Positions 32,640 through 40,617 of a stretch of 64,000 bases of DNA are shown piece after piece; the stretch's first letter is position 1, and each line of letters starts with the position of its first letter. The stretch lies in assembly GCA_041060555.1 (NCBI GenBank), contig JBEUDS010000017.1. One strand, written 5' to 3'. The translations under genes were made by a program, and so were the position numbers. The DNA is from CAUJIW01 sp963205175 (GTDB lineage: Bacteria > Pseudomonadota > Alphaproteobacteria > Sphingomonadales > Sphingomonadaceae). Below the pieces are notes generated by a model, which was given only the letters and a program-made list of their open reading frames with translations, had not been told where the DNA came from and ran no database searches.

Positions 32640-33584
32640 TCAGAGCGCGAAGCCCCAGAGACCGTTCTTGGACTTCAGATAAGGTTCGAGGTCTGCCCAT
32701 CGCTGCGCGCCAAATGCTTGACGCAGCGTCTTCGCGCTGGAGCGGGCATGATCAAGGAGTTCCCGAGCGCTGAAGCGTCGGCCGTCCTGGTGTCCCTCAA
32801 CCAGCTTGCGAATGATGGCGATATGGATGTCCGACTTGAGATCGATCGTGACGTTGCCATGGATGGTGAGTCGCTGCCCGCTCGGTGAGAGGGACAGGGG
32901 CGTATGAGGGCTGACGGCGGGTGTGCCATTGAGAAGTGCCGATAGGATTTCAGGGCTGACCGCCATTCCGTCGTCGAAATCGATGGCATCGCCGATGGAC
33001 ACGACGAGGTGCCCCGGCAGCCCCGGTTCATGGAGCCGACCACTGGGCGTGCTGGTCAAGAGAATGCGGACATGGGGTGTTGGTCGCCTTCGGGCCGCAT
33101 CAGCCACATCTGCCCAAATCCTCCGGTCCGAAAGGCGGCGCGCGAACCAGATCGGGACCCGCTGCGGGCGACGGCCGATGCGCGCGTCGCCAAGCTCCCA
33201 CAAAGCTCGTGGAACGAGCGCTCTGGCGCCGCCACGGGACGCAATGTCCAGCCCGACCAGCAAGCGGGCGAAAAGGACCGGGAAGTCCACCCCGTAGACT
33301 CCCATCCGCTCTTTCGGGACATCAACCCAGCCAGCAGACGGGCTGAAGTATCCGTAGCCGTTCCGTTCCGAGGACCAGATCAGGGAGACCGGCTCGTCTT
33401 CGAAATCAGCCAGCGAGGCGGCCGCCGCGTTATGGCCATCGGGACGCAGCACATTCGCCGCCAGCAATTTCCCCGCGCTGTTGGCGTGATAGTCGGAGAG
33501 CACGGCGCCGGCGACTTTGGCATCCGCGCTCTCCACGATTGAGAGGAGCAGATCAACCGCCCTCCGATCAATCGACGACGACAC
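32640..33584 (-). CDS. unrecognised 314-aa protein with C-terminal winged-helix-like region (cassette gene B)
   Basis: I do not recognise a named family. Residues 1-110 are helical then beta (RRAVDLLLSIVESADAKVAG; SLIWSSERNGYGYFSPSAGW), the centre is Arg-rich (ARIGRRPQRVPIWFARRLSD), and residues about 225-314 resemble an OmpR-type winged helix (SPSGQRLTIHGNVTIDLKSD; RFSARELLDHARSSAKTLRQ; LKSKNGLWGF). It overlaps the 395-aa gene upstream by 17 bases, so the two are probably translated together. The pair lies between the phage repressor region and the excisionase, where cargo genes often sit. Confidence 0.8.
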   Translation of the reverse strand: MSSSIDRRAVDLLLSIVESADAKVAGAVLSDYHANSAGKLLAANVLRPDGHNAAAASLADFEDEPVSLIWSSERNGYGYFSPSAGWVDVPKERMGVYGVDFPVLFARLLVGLDIASRGGARALVPRALWELGDARIGRRPQRVPIWFARRLSDRRIWADVADAARRRPTPHVRILLTSTPSGRLHEPGLPGHLVVSIGDAIDFDDGMAVSPEILSALLNGTPAVSPHTPLSLSPSGQRLTIHGNVTIDLKSDIHIAIIRKLVEGHQDGRRFSARELLDHARSSAKTLRQAFGAQRWADLEPYLKSKNGLWGFAL

Positions 33585-34755
33585 CGCCGTCTCCGGAAAG
33601 GATGCCCCAGCGCCGGAGATACTTCTCGCCGATCAGCTGCTCCTCTTCGGTCTGGTCCTTGAGATTGCAGCCATGCGGCATCGTGATCGTCAACGGCATC
33701 GTCCGACCGCGTTTGGCATCGCCCTTGGGATGGAATTTGATGGAGAGTTTGGCCTGTGTCGCCACCCAACCGCCAGTCAGCGGATCGTTGGTGCCGAACC
33801 GCTCCGCCGACATGCTCCAGATGGTGCGGTCGGCCTTCCGAAGACATTCCAGCGTGACGCGCTCGCCCACATTGTCGATGGGCATCAGACGCAGCTGCTT
33901 GACCTCGACGGACTCGATCCCATCCTCCGGGTCGGTCGGAAAATCGAAAGGGTGAAGCAGAACTGCGAGGTCGTAGGTGCGGAAGGGCACCTTCTCGCTC
34001 TGGAACTCGATCCCCAGCAGGTCGCGCGCCATGAAGCGGACCATCTCCTCGCGGCTCTCGCGGTCGTTGGCGACGACTTCGATGACGCCGGTCGCCGGTT
34101 CATACGTCATGGCCGCCTCGAACACGGGACGGCGGGCGCGGCGGACGAGCGTACCCGCGTCATCGAACGCCAGGAAATCATCCAGCAAGCCCTCGCGGTA
34201 GATCGCGATCTGGACAAGCTCGCAATCCTCGCCGTCGAAGGTCGGCCGGTAGCGCCCGAAGATATCGATGTGGACGTTGTTGGAAGCAAACCGTTCGCGC
34301 AGCGCCGCCTTGAAGGCATTGATGGATGCCTCGTCCCGCCGCAGATCGAGGTTCGGCTCGCCGATGAACCCGTCCCAGCTCCGACCACGGCGCCGCTCAT
34401 CGGTGTAACGGACCTCCTCGGCATGGCGGAACCGAACCGGTTCGTTCAGGAACATCCAGAGCGAACGCGCATGGCCATTTGCCAGATCATCGAGTACCGT
34501 GCGGTCGTCGATCACGCTGTAGAGTGCGGTCTGCCCCGCATCATCGGCCAGGGCGCTCACACGCTCGGCGTCATTGACGATGCGGGCGCGGGCTTCGTCG
34601 TCCAATTCGTCGACGGCCCGCAAGGTGACGCGGGCGACTTCCGGCTCGGGCGCCTCCCAATCGACTTCGGTGGGAAGCTCGATGCCAGTGTGGTGGAAAT
34701 AGGCCTGCAGCGACGAGGCAGGCACGTTGCGGATGAAACTCGTCACTGAGGCCAT
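33568..34755 (-). CDS. unrecognised 395-aa protein (cassette gene A)
   Basis: The start at 34755 is supported by AAGGAGATC nine bases upstream; the frame is open further but crosses the DUF2188 gene. The protein has an acidic N-terminus (VDELDDEARARIVNDAERVS), a middle region with FIGEPNLDLRRDEASINAFK and FRTYDLAVLLHPFDFPTDPE, and a conserved-looking C-terminus (MPHGCNLKDQTEEEQLIGEK). No catalytic motif that I know is visible, and no membrane segment or signal. It is followed, with overlap, by the winged-helix-like gene. A regulatory or phage-exclusion role is conceivable from position only. Confidence 0.8.
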   Translation of the reverse strand: MASVTSFIRNVPASSLQAYFHHTGIELPTEVDWEAPEPEVARVTLRAVDELDDEARARIVNDAERVSALADDAGQTALYSVIDDRTVLDDLANGHARSLWMFLNEPVRFRHAEEVRYTDERRRGRSWDGFIGEPNLDLRRDEASINAFKAALRERFASNNVHIDIFGRYRPTFDGEDCELVQIAIYREGLLDDFLAFDDAGTLVRRARRPVFEAAMTYEPATGVIEVVANDRESREEMVRFMARDLLGIEFQSEKVPFRTYDLAVLLHPFDFPTDPEDGIESVEVKQLRLMPIDNVGERVTLECLRKADRTIWSMSAERFGTNDPLTGGWVATQAKLSIKFHPKGDAKRGRTMPLTITMPHGCNLKDQTEEEQLIGEKYLRRWGILSGDGGVVVD

Positions 34756-34766
34756 GGCCGATCTCC

Positions 34767-35009
34767 TTAACCCTTGATGTTGCGGGGGTCGTTCCCGTGG
34801 GAATCGGACTGGCCGATCCGACCATCCTGGTTGTGGATCTTGAACTCCGTCCCAGCGTTGCGGCTGATCTCCCGCCCACGGTCGATCGCCTCCCGCTTCG
34901 TGTCGAAGTGCCCGCTGGCGCGCTCGGCGCCGCCGCGGCGGACATCCCATCCGCCATTGGGATTGGGGACCACGTGATGGGTGCCCGAACCGTTACCTGC
35001 TTTAGCCAT
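34767..35009 (-). CDS. DUF2188 domain protein
   Basis: An 80-aa protein matching DUF2188: HHVVPNPNGGWDVRRGGAER then FDTKREAIDRGREISRNAGT and the FKIHNQDGRIGQSDSHGNDP ending common to the family. The family is small, basic and of unknown function. It is the first gene behind the leftward promoter of the immunity region and is followed after 11 bases by the two-gene cassette. Confidence 0.9.
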   Translation of the reverse strand: MAKAGNGSGTHHVVPNPNGGWDVRRGGAERASGHFDTKREAIDRGREISRNAGTEFKIHNQDGRIGQSDSHGNDPRNIKG

Positions 35010-35041
35010 GAAGGCCTCCTGTCTCGTGAAAGCGCGAAAGT

Positions 35042-35059
35042 GGGTTCGTTACTACGAAC
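35042..35059. promoter_or_regulatory. phage operator 1 (GTTCGT-N4-ACGAAC)
   Basis: GTTCGT at 35044-35049 and ACGAAC at 35054-35059 form a perfect inverted repeat around TACT, and the left arm extends to GGGTTCGTTA. The site overlaps the expected start region of the leftward promoter. An XRE repressor dimer is the natural ligand. Confidence 0.65.
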
Positions 35060-35067
35060 TTGTGCGC

Positions 35068-35097
35068 AAGATAGGTATTGCAGGTGCGGCGTGTCAA
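35068..35097 (-). promoter_or_regulatory. leftward sigma70-type promoter of the cassette operon
   Basis: Reading leftwards, TTGACA (35097-35092) and TATCTT (35073-35068) are separated by 18 bases. A perfect -35 box with an acceptable -10 predicts transcription starting near 35061, heading into DUF2188 and the cassette. The operator at 35042-35059 lies immediately downstream, so the repressor encoded on the other strand could block it. Confidence 0.65.
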
Positions 35098-35115
35098 GGA
35101 CTAGATGTATCGCGA

Positions 35116-35125
35116 TAACGAACCC
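35116..35125. promoter_or_regulatory. phage operator 2 (TAACGAACCC)
   Basis: TAACGAACCC is the exact reverse complement of GGGTTCGTTA at 35042-35051 and lies about 64 bases from operator 1, upstream of the likely GTG start of the XRE repressor. It could serve autoregulation of the repressor or looping with operator 1. Confidence 0.55.
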
Positions 35126-35149
35126 GACGGACAAACAGGAGAACACCCG

Positions 35150-35473
35150 GTGCCAACACCCTTGGGAGAGCGCGTTCGCGAGCTCAGACTGAAGCGAGGA
35201 TTGACCCTGGAGGCGCTGGCCGAAAGGGTCGGATCCAGCAAGAGCTACATGTGGGAGATCGAGAACAAGGACGTCGCGCGCCCTTCGGCTGAGAAGCTTC
35301 ACCAGATCGCGGCCGCCCTGGAGACTACGACCGATTACCTGATTTCTGCCGACGAAGTCACCGAAGCCGACGCGACAGACACTGCCTTCTTTCGCAAGTA
35401 TCAGAAGATGAAGCCGAAGAGCAAAGAGAAGCTTCGCGAGATGCTCAAGATCCTGGACGATGAGGATGAATGA
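35150..35473 (+). CDS. XRE-family phage repressor (CI-like)
   Basis: The helix-turn-helix is at the N-terminus (LGERVRELRLKRGLTLEALA then ERVGSSKSYMWEIENKDVAR), with a short C-terminal helix (KYQKMKPKSKEKLREMLKIL). Such small repressors paired with an ImmA-type protease control lysogeny in ICEBs1 and many phages. I chose GTG at 35150 because AGGAG lies eight bases upstream and homologues begin PTPLGER; an ATG at 35105 exists but sits over operator 2 and has a weaker site. It overlaps the protease gene by four bases. Confidence 0.87.
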   Translation: MPTPLGERVRELRLKRGLTLEALAERVGSSKSYMWEIENKDVARPSAEKLHQIAAALETTTDYLISADEVTEADATDTAFFRKYQKMKPKSKEKLREMLKILDDEDE

Positions 35474-36402
35474 GCAATAGCGGCAGAAAATCGCCCAAAA
35501 GGGCCGCGAACGATCTGACTGTGCTTCTCCGCACCGTGCTGGGAGAAGACCGGTTCCCCGTGGACGTGGAGGCGCTGGCGCTCGAAGTCTCCCGAAACCA
35601 CGAGGACCCGATTACGGCAGTGAAGGGCGTCGACATCGACGGCTTCGAGGGCATGCTCCGGGCACGGCGCAAGAAGCCCGGTTGGCAGATCCTCTACAAC
35701 ACTCAGCCCCGCTACCGCGGACGCGAGCGCTTCACACTCGCTCATGAGTTCGGGCACTACTTGCTGCACCGGCGCCCGCTGACCGCAGCGCACTACCGTA
35801 ACGGCGAGCTCTCGGACGATTTCGACTTCGAGTGCCTTCCGCTGCAAGCCAACGGCTGGAAGGATGCGGAGAAGCAGCGTGAAGAAGAGGCCGATACCTT
35901 CGCCTCCTTCCTGTTGATGCCGATCGACGACTATCGGAACCAGGTCGGCAGTCAGGAGGTAACTCGCGACCTCCTTGGCCATGTGACTGACCGATACGGA
36001 GTTTCTCTTCTTGCGGCGGCGCGCAAGTGGATCGAATTCACCGACACCCGAGCGGCCATGGTGGTTGCGCGAGACGGATTCGCGTTGTGGGGCAGAGCGA
36101 GCACGCGCGCCTACAGAAGCGGCGTGTTCATTCAATCGGGCATGCCGATTCCCGACGGCTCCGTCATGGCCATGGGGTCGGCGTCGCAGCACACCAGTTC
36201 TCAGCGCCCGGTGGCTTTGCCCGCCGGCATCTGGACATTTAGTCGGGGCTCCGAACCCGTCCGAGAACTGACCTTCTTCTCTGACCGCCTCGGCTTGGCC
36301 GTGTCGCTCCTGCAGTTCGATCCCGCCGACTACCGGGCTGAGATTGAGGATGAGGAGCCTTGGGACAGCTACAACCAGTTCATGAAAAGTGATCGGGACT
36401 GA
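35470..36402 (+). CDS. ImmA/IrrE family metallo-endopeptidase
   Basis: The 310-aa protein has the zinc motif H92-E-F-G-H96 in FTLAHEFGHYLLHRR and the downstream acidic ligand region EEEADTFASFLLMP. In ICEBs1 and phage systems the protease cleaves the neighbouring repressor after DNA damage or other signals. Residues beyond about 175 add a sensory-looking beta domain (TRAAMVVARDGFALWGRAST; GSASQHTSSQRPVALPAGIW). It is coupled to the repressor by an ATGA overlap. Together they form the lysogeny switch. Confidence 0.9.
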   Translation: MSNSGRKSPKRAANDLTVLLRTVLGEDRFPVDVEALALEVSRNHEDPITAVKGVDIDGFEGMLRARRKKPGWQILYNTQPRYRGRERFTLAHEFGHYLLHRRPLTAAHYRNGELSDDFDFECLPLQANGWKDAEKQREEEADTFASFLLMPIDDYRNQVGSQEVTRDLLGHVTDRYGVSLLAAARKWIEFTDTRAAMVVARDGFALWGRASTRAYRSGVFIQSGMPIPDGSVMAMGSASQHTSSQRPVALPAGIWTFSRGSEPVRELTFFSDRLGLAVSLLQFDPADYRAEIEDEEPWDSYNQFMKSDRD

Positions 36403-36447
36403 TATTTTGGAAAGACCGGTCCGCCTATCGATAAACTTCGAGCAAAT

Positions 36448-36459
36448 CGTCAGCTGACG
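36448..36459. promoter_or_regulatory. 12-bp perfect palindrome CGTCAGCTGACG
   Basis: The palindrome lies in the 100-base gap between the ImmA gene and the HTH/coiled-coil gene, 44 bases from the GTG start of the latter. It could be an operator for that gene's own N-terminal HTH or part of an end of transcription for the immunity operon. Confidence 0.4.
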
Positions 36460-36502
36460 GCTGTGACACAGCGCTTGGCAAAAAGGGAACCTTGAGGGAG
36501 CC

Positions 36503-37819
36503 GTGGTTTCTAGAGAAGAGCTTTACGATTTGGTCTGGTCGAAACCCATGACCAAGGTCGCAGAGCAGTTTGGGGTCTCCGGCAGCTATATGGCCCGAGT
36601 CTGCGCCATCCTGAACGTCCCTCGACCCGAGCGAGGCTATTGGGCGAAGCTGGCCGTCGGCAAGGCGCCGCCGGCCGAGCCCTTGCCGGAAGCCCGGCCC
36701 GGCGACCAGCTGTACTGGTCAAAGGAAGGGGAGCTTCGGCCGCCCCTGAAGCCGCGGCCGCTGCCTCAGCGCCGATCCGAGGCCCAGGTTCGCATCCCTA
36801 GGACTCGCATTCACGGCCTGGTCCGGGGCGCCAAGGAGCATTTTGAGAACAGCAGACCCGTGGACGATGGCGCCTATCTCAAGCCCTACAAGAAGCTGCT
36901 CCTCGACATAACCACATCAAAGGCCTGCCTCGACAAGGCGCTCGACTTCACCAACGACCTCTTCAACGCCTTCGAGTCAGTGGGGCACCGAGTGGTGATT
37001 GCGCCACCAGATGAGTCGCTCAGACGCGCCAACATCGATGAGCGCGAGGTGCGCACCAGTTCACGCAACTCCTACTACCACAGTGGGCCTTGGTCCCCTT
37101 ACCGCCCGACCGTCGTCTATGTCGGCAGCGTGGCGATCGGCCTCGCGATTATCGAGATGTCGGAAGAGGTGCTGCTCCGGTACGTCCGCGGCCAGTACAT
37201 CCGGGAGGCCGACTACATCCCGCCCAGGCCGGCTCGCCACTATGCCGATCACACATGGACGACCACCCGGGAGCTCCCCTCTGGTCGCCTGCGCCTCGTG
37301 GCCTATTCGCCCTATCATCGCGTCAACTGGTCGACCGACTGGCAGGAGACCAAGAAGACCTCACTTCGCTCCTCGGTCAGATCTATCGTCAAGTCCGTCG
37401 AGGATGCCGCCATCGACCTTGTCGCCAAGCTCGAAGAAGCCGATCGGAAGGCTGAGATCGCGCGGCAGGAGTGGCTGGCAGCGGAAGAGAAGCGACGGAG
37501 AGAGGAAGACAGACGCCGCGTCGAACAATCGATCCAGGACAGCCGCGAGCATCTTGCTCAGGTCATTCAGCAGTGGTCAAACGTCATGAACATCGAGCGT
37601 TTCCTCGTGGGCGTGGAGCAGCGCGCCGCGGAGCTGCCGGAGGCCGAAAGAGCCGCAGTCCTGGAACGGCTGACGCTCGCCCGTGAGTTTCTTGGTACCC
37701 AAGACCCATTGGACTACTTGGTGTCTTGGAAGACGCCAAGCGAGCGCTATCAACCATTGTACGCCGAGTCAAAGGCAGACCTGGGGATCGTGGCCGGAGG
37801 CGAACCTAAAAAAGAATAG
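36503..37819 (+). CDS. unrecognised HTH / coiled-coil protein (438 aa)
   Basis: The first 60 residues hold a homeodomain-like HTH with a strongly conserved look (SREELYDLVWSKPMTKVAEQ; FGVSGSYMARVCAILNVPRP; ERGYWAKLAVGKAPP). The middle has mixed sequence with a hydrophobic stretch near 205-230, and residues about 300-370 form a charged coiled coil (KLEEADRKAEIARQEWLAAE; RRREEDRRRVEQSIQDSREH). GTG at 36503 is preceded by GAGGGAG. I know of relatives in genomic islands without assigned function. It is downstream of the repressor operon and upstream of the recombinase operon, so a cargo or defence role is plausible. Confidence 0.8.
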   Translation: MVSREELYDLVWSKPMTKVAEQFGVSGSYMARVCAILNVPRPERGYWAKLAVGKAPPAEPLPEARPGDQLYWSKEGELRPPLKPRPLPQRRSEAQVRIPRTRIHGLVRGAKEHFENSRPVDDGAYLKPYKKLLLDITTSKACLDKALDFTNDLFNAFESVGHRVVIAPPDESLRRANIDEREVRTSSRNSYYHSGPWSPYRPTVVYVGSVAIGLAIIEMSEEVLLRYVRGQYIREADYIPPRPARHYADHTWTTTRELPSGRLRLVAYSPYHRVNWSTDWQETKKTSLRSSVRSIVKSVEDAAIDLVAKLEEADRKAEIARQEWLAAEEKRRREEDRRRVEQSIQDSREHLAQVIQQWSNVMNIERFLVGVEQRAAELPEAERAAVLERLTLAREFLGTQDPLDYLVSWKTPSERYQPLYAESKADLGIVAGGEPKKE

Positions 37820-37957
37820 GGAGTGAGTGCGCCGCATCTGCTTGGTTCGCTGCCATTCGAATGATTGCGCAAGAACCAGATAAGCTATTGAATGTGCTTG
37901 ATTATTGCCGTTTTGCGCCTACCGTTTCGCCAGCCATCTTCTGTTGCGAACGGTCTC

Positions 37958-38182
37958 ATGCAAGACGCCCGATCTGGCCCGAACCCGCTGCTGCCCGTCC
38001 GTCTGTCGACGGGTGAACGCCTCGATGAACTCGCGTGCATTCTTGCCGCGGGGCTGAGGCGTATCCTGCCGGAACAGTCCAGTCCTTTATCTGCACCTGG
38101 CGAAGACAGTTCATTCGACATTCTCGCCCTCAAACGCCGTGTTGGTCGTCGCAAACCGAGCAACCGAGTTGGAGGGCAATGA
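37958..38182 (+). CDS. small protein encoded ahead of the DUF2924/recombinase operon
   Basis: The 74-aa frame reads MQDARSGPNPLLPVRLSTGE then RLDELACILAAGLRRILPEQ, resembling small proteins often found directly before DUF2924 genes. Its TGA overlaps the DUF2924 ATG in ATGA style, which supports coding. The start is uncertain: an upstream ATG at 37892 would give 96 aa; neither has a good binding site. Function is unknown. Confidence 0.55.
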   Translation: MQDARSGPNPLLPVRLSTGERLDELACILAAGLRRILPEQSSPLSAPGEDSSFDILALKRRVGRRKPSNRVGGQ

Positions 38183-38691
38183 TGCCAGGAACAAAGAGAA
38201 AGACTGACGCCGCGCCATGGCGGGTGGGCGAACGCGAGGCGGCGGACGCGAGCGTGGTCACGCAGCTTGCAGCGCTGAAACGAATGACGGTGGTCGAGCT
38301 GAAGGCGAAGTGGGAAAGCCTCTTCGGCACGCCCGCTCCGAACAACAGCCGCAGTTACCTCGAGCTGAGGCTCGGCTACCGGATCCAGGAACTGACCCTC
38401 GGCGGCCTGTCCCGCGAGACGCGGCGGACGCTTGACTTGCTGGCCGACGAAATCGAGGGCCGGGTCGGGCGCAAGACGATCATCGCGGATTCCCGCAACC
38501 CGGTGGTCGGCACCCGCTTCGTGCGTGAATGGGACGGGGTGGAGCACACCGTCACTGTGATGAAGGACGGCTTCGACTGGCAGGGGCGCAAGTTCAAGTC
38601 GCTGTCGGCGGTGGCGCGGGCGATCACCGGCACGCAGTGGAACGGCTACCGCTTCTTCGGCCTCCGCGAGGCACGGAGGGACGACCGATGA
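38179..38691 (+). CDS. DUF2924 domain protein, recombinase partner
   Basis: This 170-aa protein matches DUF2924: VVTQLAALKRMTVVELKAKW, SRSYLELRLGYRIQELTLGG, and the C-terminal HTVTVMKDGFDWQGRKFKSL, SAVARAITGTQWNGYRFFGL. GGAGG lies just upstream of both possible ATGs (38179 and 38182). The gene is nearly always followed by a large serine recombinase in alphaproteobacterial mobile DNA, here with an ATGA overlap at 38688. A role in directing or assisting integration is likely but unproven. Confidence 0.9.
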   Translation: MMPGTKRKTDAAPWRVGEREAADASVVTQLAALKRMTVVELKAKWESLFGTPAPNNSRSYLELRLGYRIQELTLGGLSRETRRTLDLLADEIEGRVGRKTIIADSRNPVVGTRFVREWDGVEHTVTVMKDGFDWQGRKFKSLSAVARAITGTQWNGYRFFGLREARRDDR

Positions 38692-40025
38692 GCCGTCATC
38701 AGGAAGCCATCGCGGTCGTTCCGCGCCGTCAGCGCTGCGCCATCTATACCCGCAAGTCGAGCGAGGAAGGGCTCGACATGGAGTTCAACAGCCTCGACGC
38801 CCAGCGCGAGGCTTGCGAGGCCTTCGTGACGAGCCAGAAGGCGGAAGGCTGGGCCACCATTCGCGAACGCTACGACGATGGCGGCTTCTCCGGTGGCACG
38901 CTGGAACGGCCCGGCCTGAAGCGTCTCATTCAGGACGTCGAAGCCGGTCTGATCGATGTGATCGTGGTCTACAAGATCGACCGGCTGTCGCGCTCGCTGA
39001 TGGACTTCGCCAAGCTGGTCGAGATCTTCGACCGCAATCAGGTGACCTTCGTTTCGGTCACGCAGTCGTTCAACACCACGACCTCGATGGGCCGCCTGAC
39101 CCTGAACATCCTCCTCAGCTTCGCACAATTCGAGCGGGAGGTGATCGGCGAGCGCATCCGCGACAAGGTCGCGGCATCCCGCAAGCGCGGCATGTGGATG
39201 GGCGGTCACGTCCCGCTGGGCTACGACGTGCGTGACCGAAAGCTGGTGGTCAACGAGGCCGAGGCCGCGACGGTCCGGATGATCTTCGAGCGATTCGTCG
39301 CCATCGGCTCCGCCACGACGCTGGCCAAAGCGCTCGCGGCTGAAGGCGTGCTGAACAAGCGCGGCAAGCCGATCGACAAGGGCTTCCTCTACAAGCTGAT
39401 CAACAACCGGGTCTATCTCGGCGAAGCCGTCCATAAGGGCACGGCCTATCCGGGCGAGCACGAGGCCATCATTGATCAGGTCCTGTGGGACAAGGTGCAT
39501 AGCATCCTACGCGAGAGCCCGCGCCTGCGGGCGAAGAACACGCGTCGCCAGACTCCGGCTCTGCTGAAGGGGATCATCTTCACCGAGACAGGCACGGCGA
39601 TGACGCCGACCGCGACGAAGAAGGGCACGCGCCTCTACCGCTACTACGCGTCGATGGACCTGATACGAAACCGCCCGACCGGCGCCGCCTCGGGCCCGCT
39701 GCGCTTGCCCGCCGGCATGGTCGAGGACGCCGTGGTCGGCGAAATCCGCCGCATGATCCGCGCACCCGAAGTCGCGGCGCGGACCATAAAGGCTCTTCGC
39801 GACGAGAACTCGACCGTCGATGAGAAGGCGGTCGTCCAGGCGCTCGGCGAGTTCGATCAGCTCTGGGCGGCGCTTTATCCGGCGGAGCAGACCCGCATCG
39901 TCCAGCTCCTGGTCGAGCGGGTGACCGTCGGCGAAGACGGCATTGCCGTCGATCTGCGCTATGAGGGATTGGGCTCGGTCCTGCGGGACATGATGGCCCC
40001 CCGCCAGACGGAGGCCCGCGCATGA
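38688..40025 (+). CDS. large serine recombinase (probable phage integrase)
   Basis: The 445-aa protein has the resolvase catalytic domain at about 15-165 with nucleophile S24 in IYTRKSSEEG, SLDAQREACEAF, YKIDRLSRSLMDFAKLVEIF and FAQFEREVIGERIRDKV. The recombinase domain (NEAEAATVRMIFERFV; KRGKPIDKGFLYKLINNRVY) follows. In the zinc ribbon position (KGIIFTETGTAMTPTATKKG) the usual cysteines are absent. At 445 aa it is shorter than phiC31-type integrases. Its place at the element's right side and lack of any tyrosine integrase in the window make it the best integrase candidate. Confidence 0.9.
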   Translation: MSRHQEAIAVVPRRQRCAIYTRKSSEEGLDMEFNSLDAQREACEAFVTSQKAEGWATIRERYDDGGFSGGTLERPGLKRLIQDVEAGLIDVIVVYKIDRLSRSLMDFAKLVEIFDRNQVTFVSVTQSFNTTTSMGRLTLNILLSFAQFEREVIGERIRDKVAASRKRGMWMGGHVPLGYDVRDRKLVVNEAEAATVRMIFERFVAIGSATTLAKALAAEGVLNKRGKPIDKGFLYKLINNRVYLGEAVHKGTAYPGEHEAIIDQVLWDKVHSILRESPRLRAKNTRRQTPALLKGIIFTETGTAMTPTATKKGTRLYRYYASMDLIRNRPTGAASGPLRLPAGMVEDAVVGEIRRMIRAPEVAARTIKALRDENSTVDEKAVVQALGEFDQLWAALYPAEQTRIVQLLVERVTVGEDGIAVDLRYEGLGSVLRDMMAPRQTEARA

Positions 40026-40405
40026 CTGACTCGACGAACACCATCCGCGTCGTCATCCCCCTGACGATCCGCAAACGTAATGGGCGGCCGAAGATCCTCC
40101 CGCCCGACGAGGTGGTCATGCGAGATGGGCGTGCGCAGGATCCGCATGTGCTGCGCGCCATAGCCCGTGCCTGGAGCTGGCGGCGGCAGCTGGAATCCGG
40201 TGCCGCTTCCACCATTCAGGATATCGCCGCGGCCGAGAAGGTCTCCGACCGGTTCGTGAGCCGCATGATGCGGCTCGCCTATCTGTCGCCGGAGGTGCTC
40301 GAACACCTCGTCATCAGGCGCGTACCACCGGCGCTCTCGCTAAACGATCTAGCCGCTGTCGCCGACCAGCCGTGGGCGGAGCAGTTTGAGACAATATTCT
40401 ATTAG
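40022..40405 (+). CDS. HTH-like small protein after the recombinase
   Basis: A 127-aa protein starting MTDSTNTIRVVIPLTIRKRN with NGRPKILPPDEV, then a helical segment (LRAIARAWSWRRQLESGAAS) and a helix-turn-helix (STIQDIAAAEKVSDRFVSRM). It overlaps the recombinase stop by four bases and completes a conserved DUF2924-recombinase-HTH trio seen in many Alphaproteobacteria. It may bind the attachment region or regulate the operon. Beyond its stop, bases 40406-40554 show no gene; a 7-bp inverted repeat AATGATG/CATCATT lies at 40507-40522. Confidence 0.8.
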   Translation: MTDSTNTIRVVIPLTIRKRNGRPKILPPDEVVMRDGRAQDPHVLRAIARAWSWRRQLESGAASTIQDIAAAEKVSDRFVSRMMRLAYLSPEVLEHLVIRRVPPALSLNDLAAVADQPWAEQFETIFY

Positions 40406-40561
40406 CCTGTCACGACCTATGAATCAGCGAGCAAACCAAAAAGGGTTCGCCGATTGACCCGCAGCTGCGTTCGCTAAGCCTCTGCGTCGCCCAGGATGAC
40501 GCCTGCAATGATGGGCATCATTCATTTGGCGCGGATAGGATTCCTCAAACAGTTTTGATGT

Positions 40562-40590
40562 TTGACATATCATTATCGAATTTCTATATA
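40562..40590 (+). promoter_or_regulatory. strong sigma70-type promoter of the HTH-SulP unit
   Basis: TTGACA at 40562-40567 and TATATA at 40585-40590 are separated by exactly 17 bases. Transcription should begin near 40597, which excludes the upstream ATG at 40555 and fixes the HTH start at 40618 behind AGGA (40607). ATTATCG occurs at 40572 and again at 40594, 22 bases apart, overlapping the promoter; these look like half-sites of an operator for the HTH protein. Confidence 0.75.
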
Positions 40591-40617
40591 TCGATTATCG
40601 TGTTTCAGGATATACCG

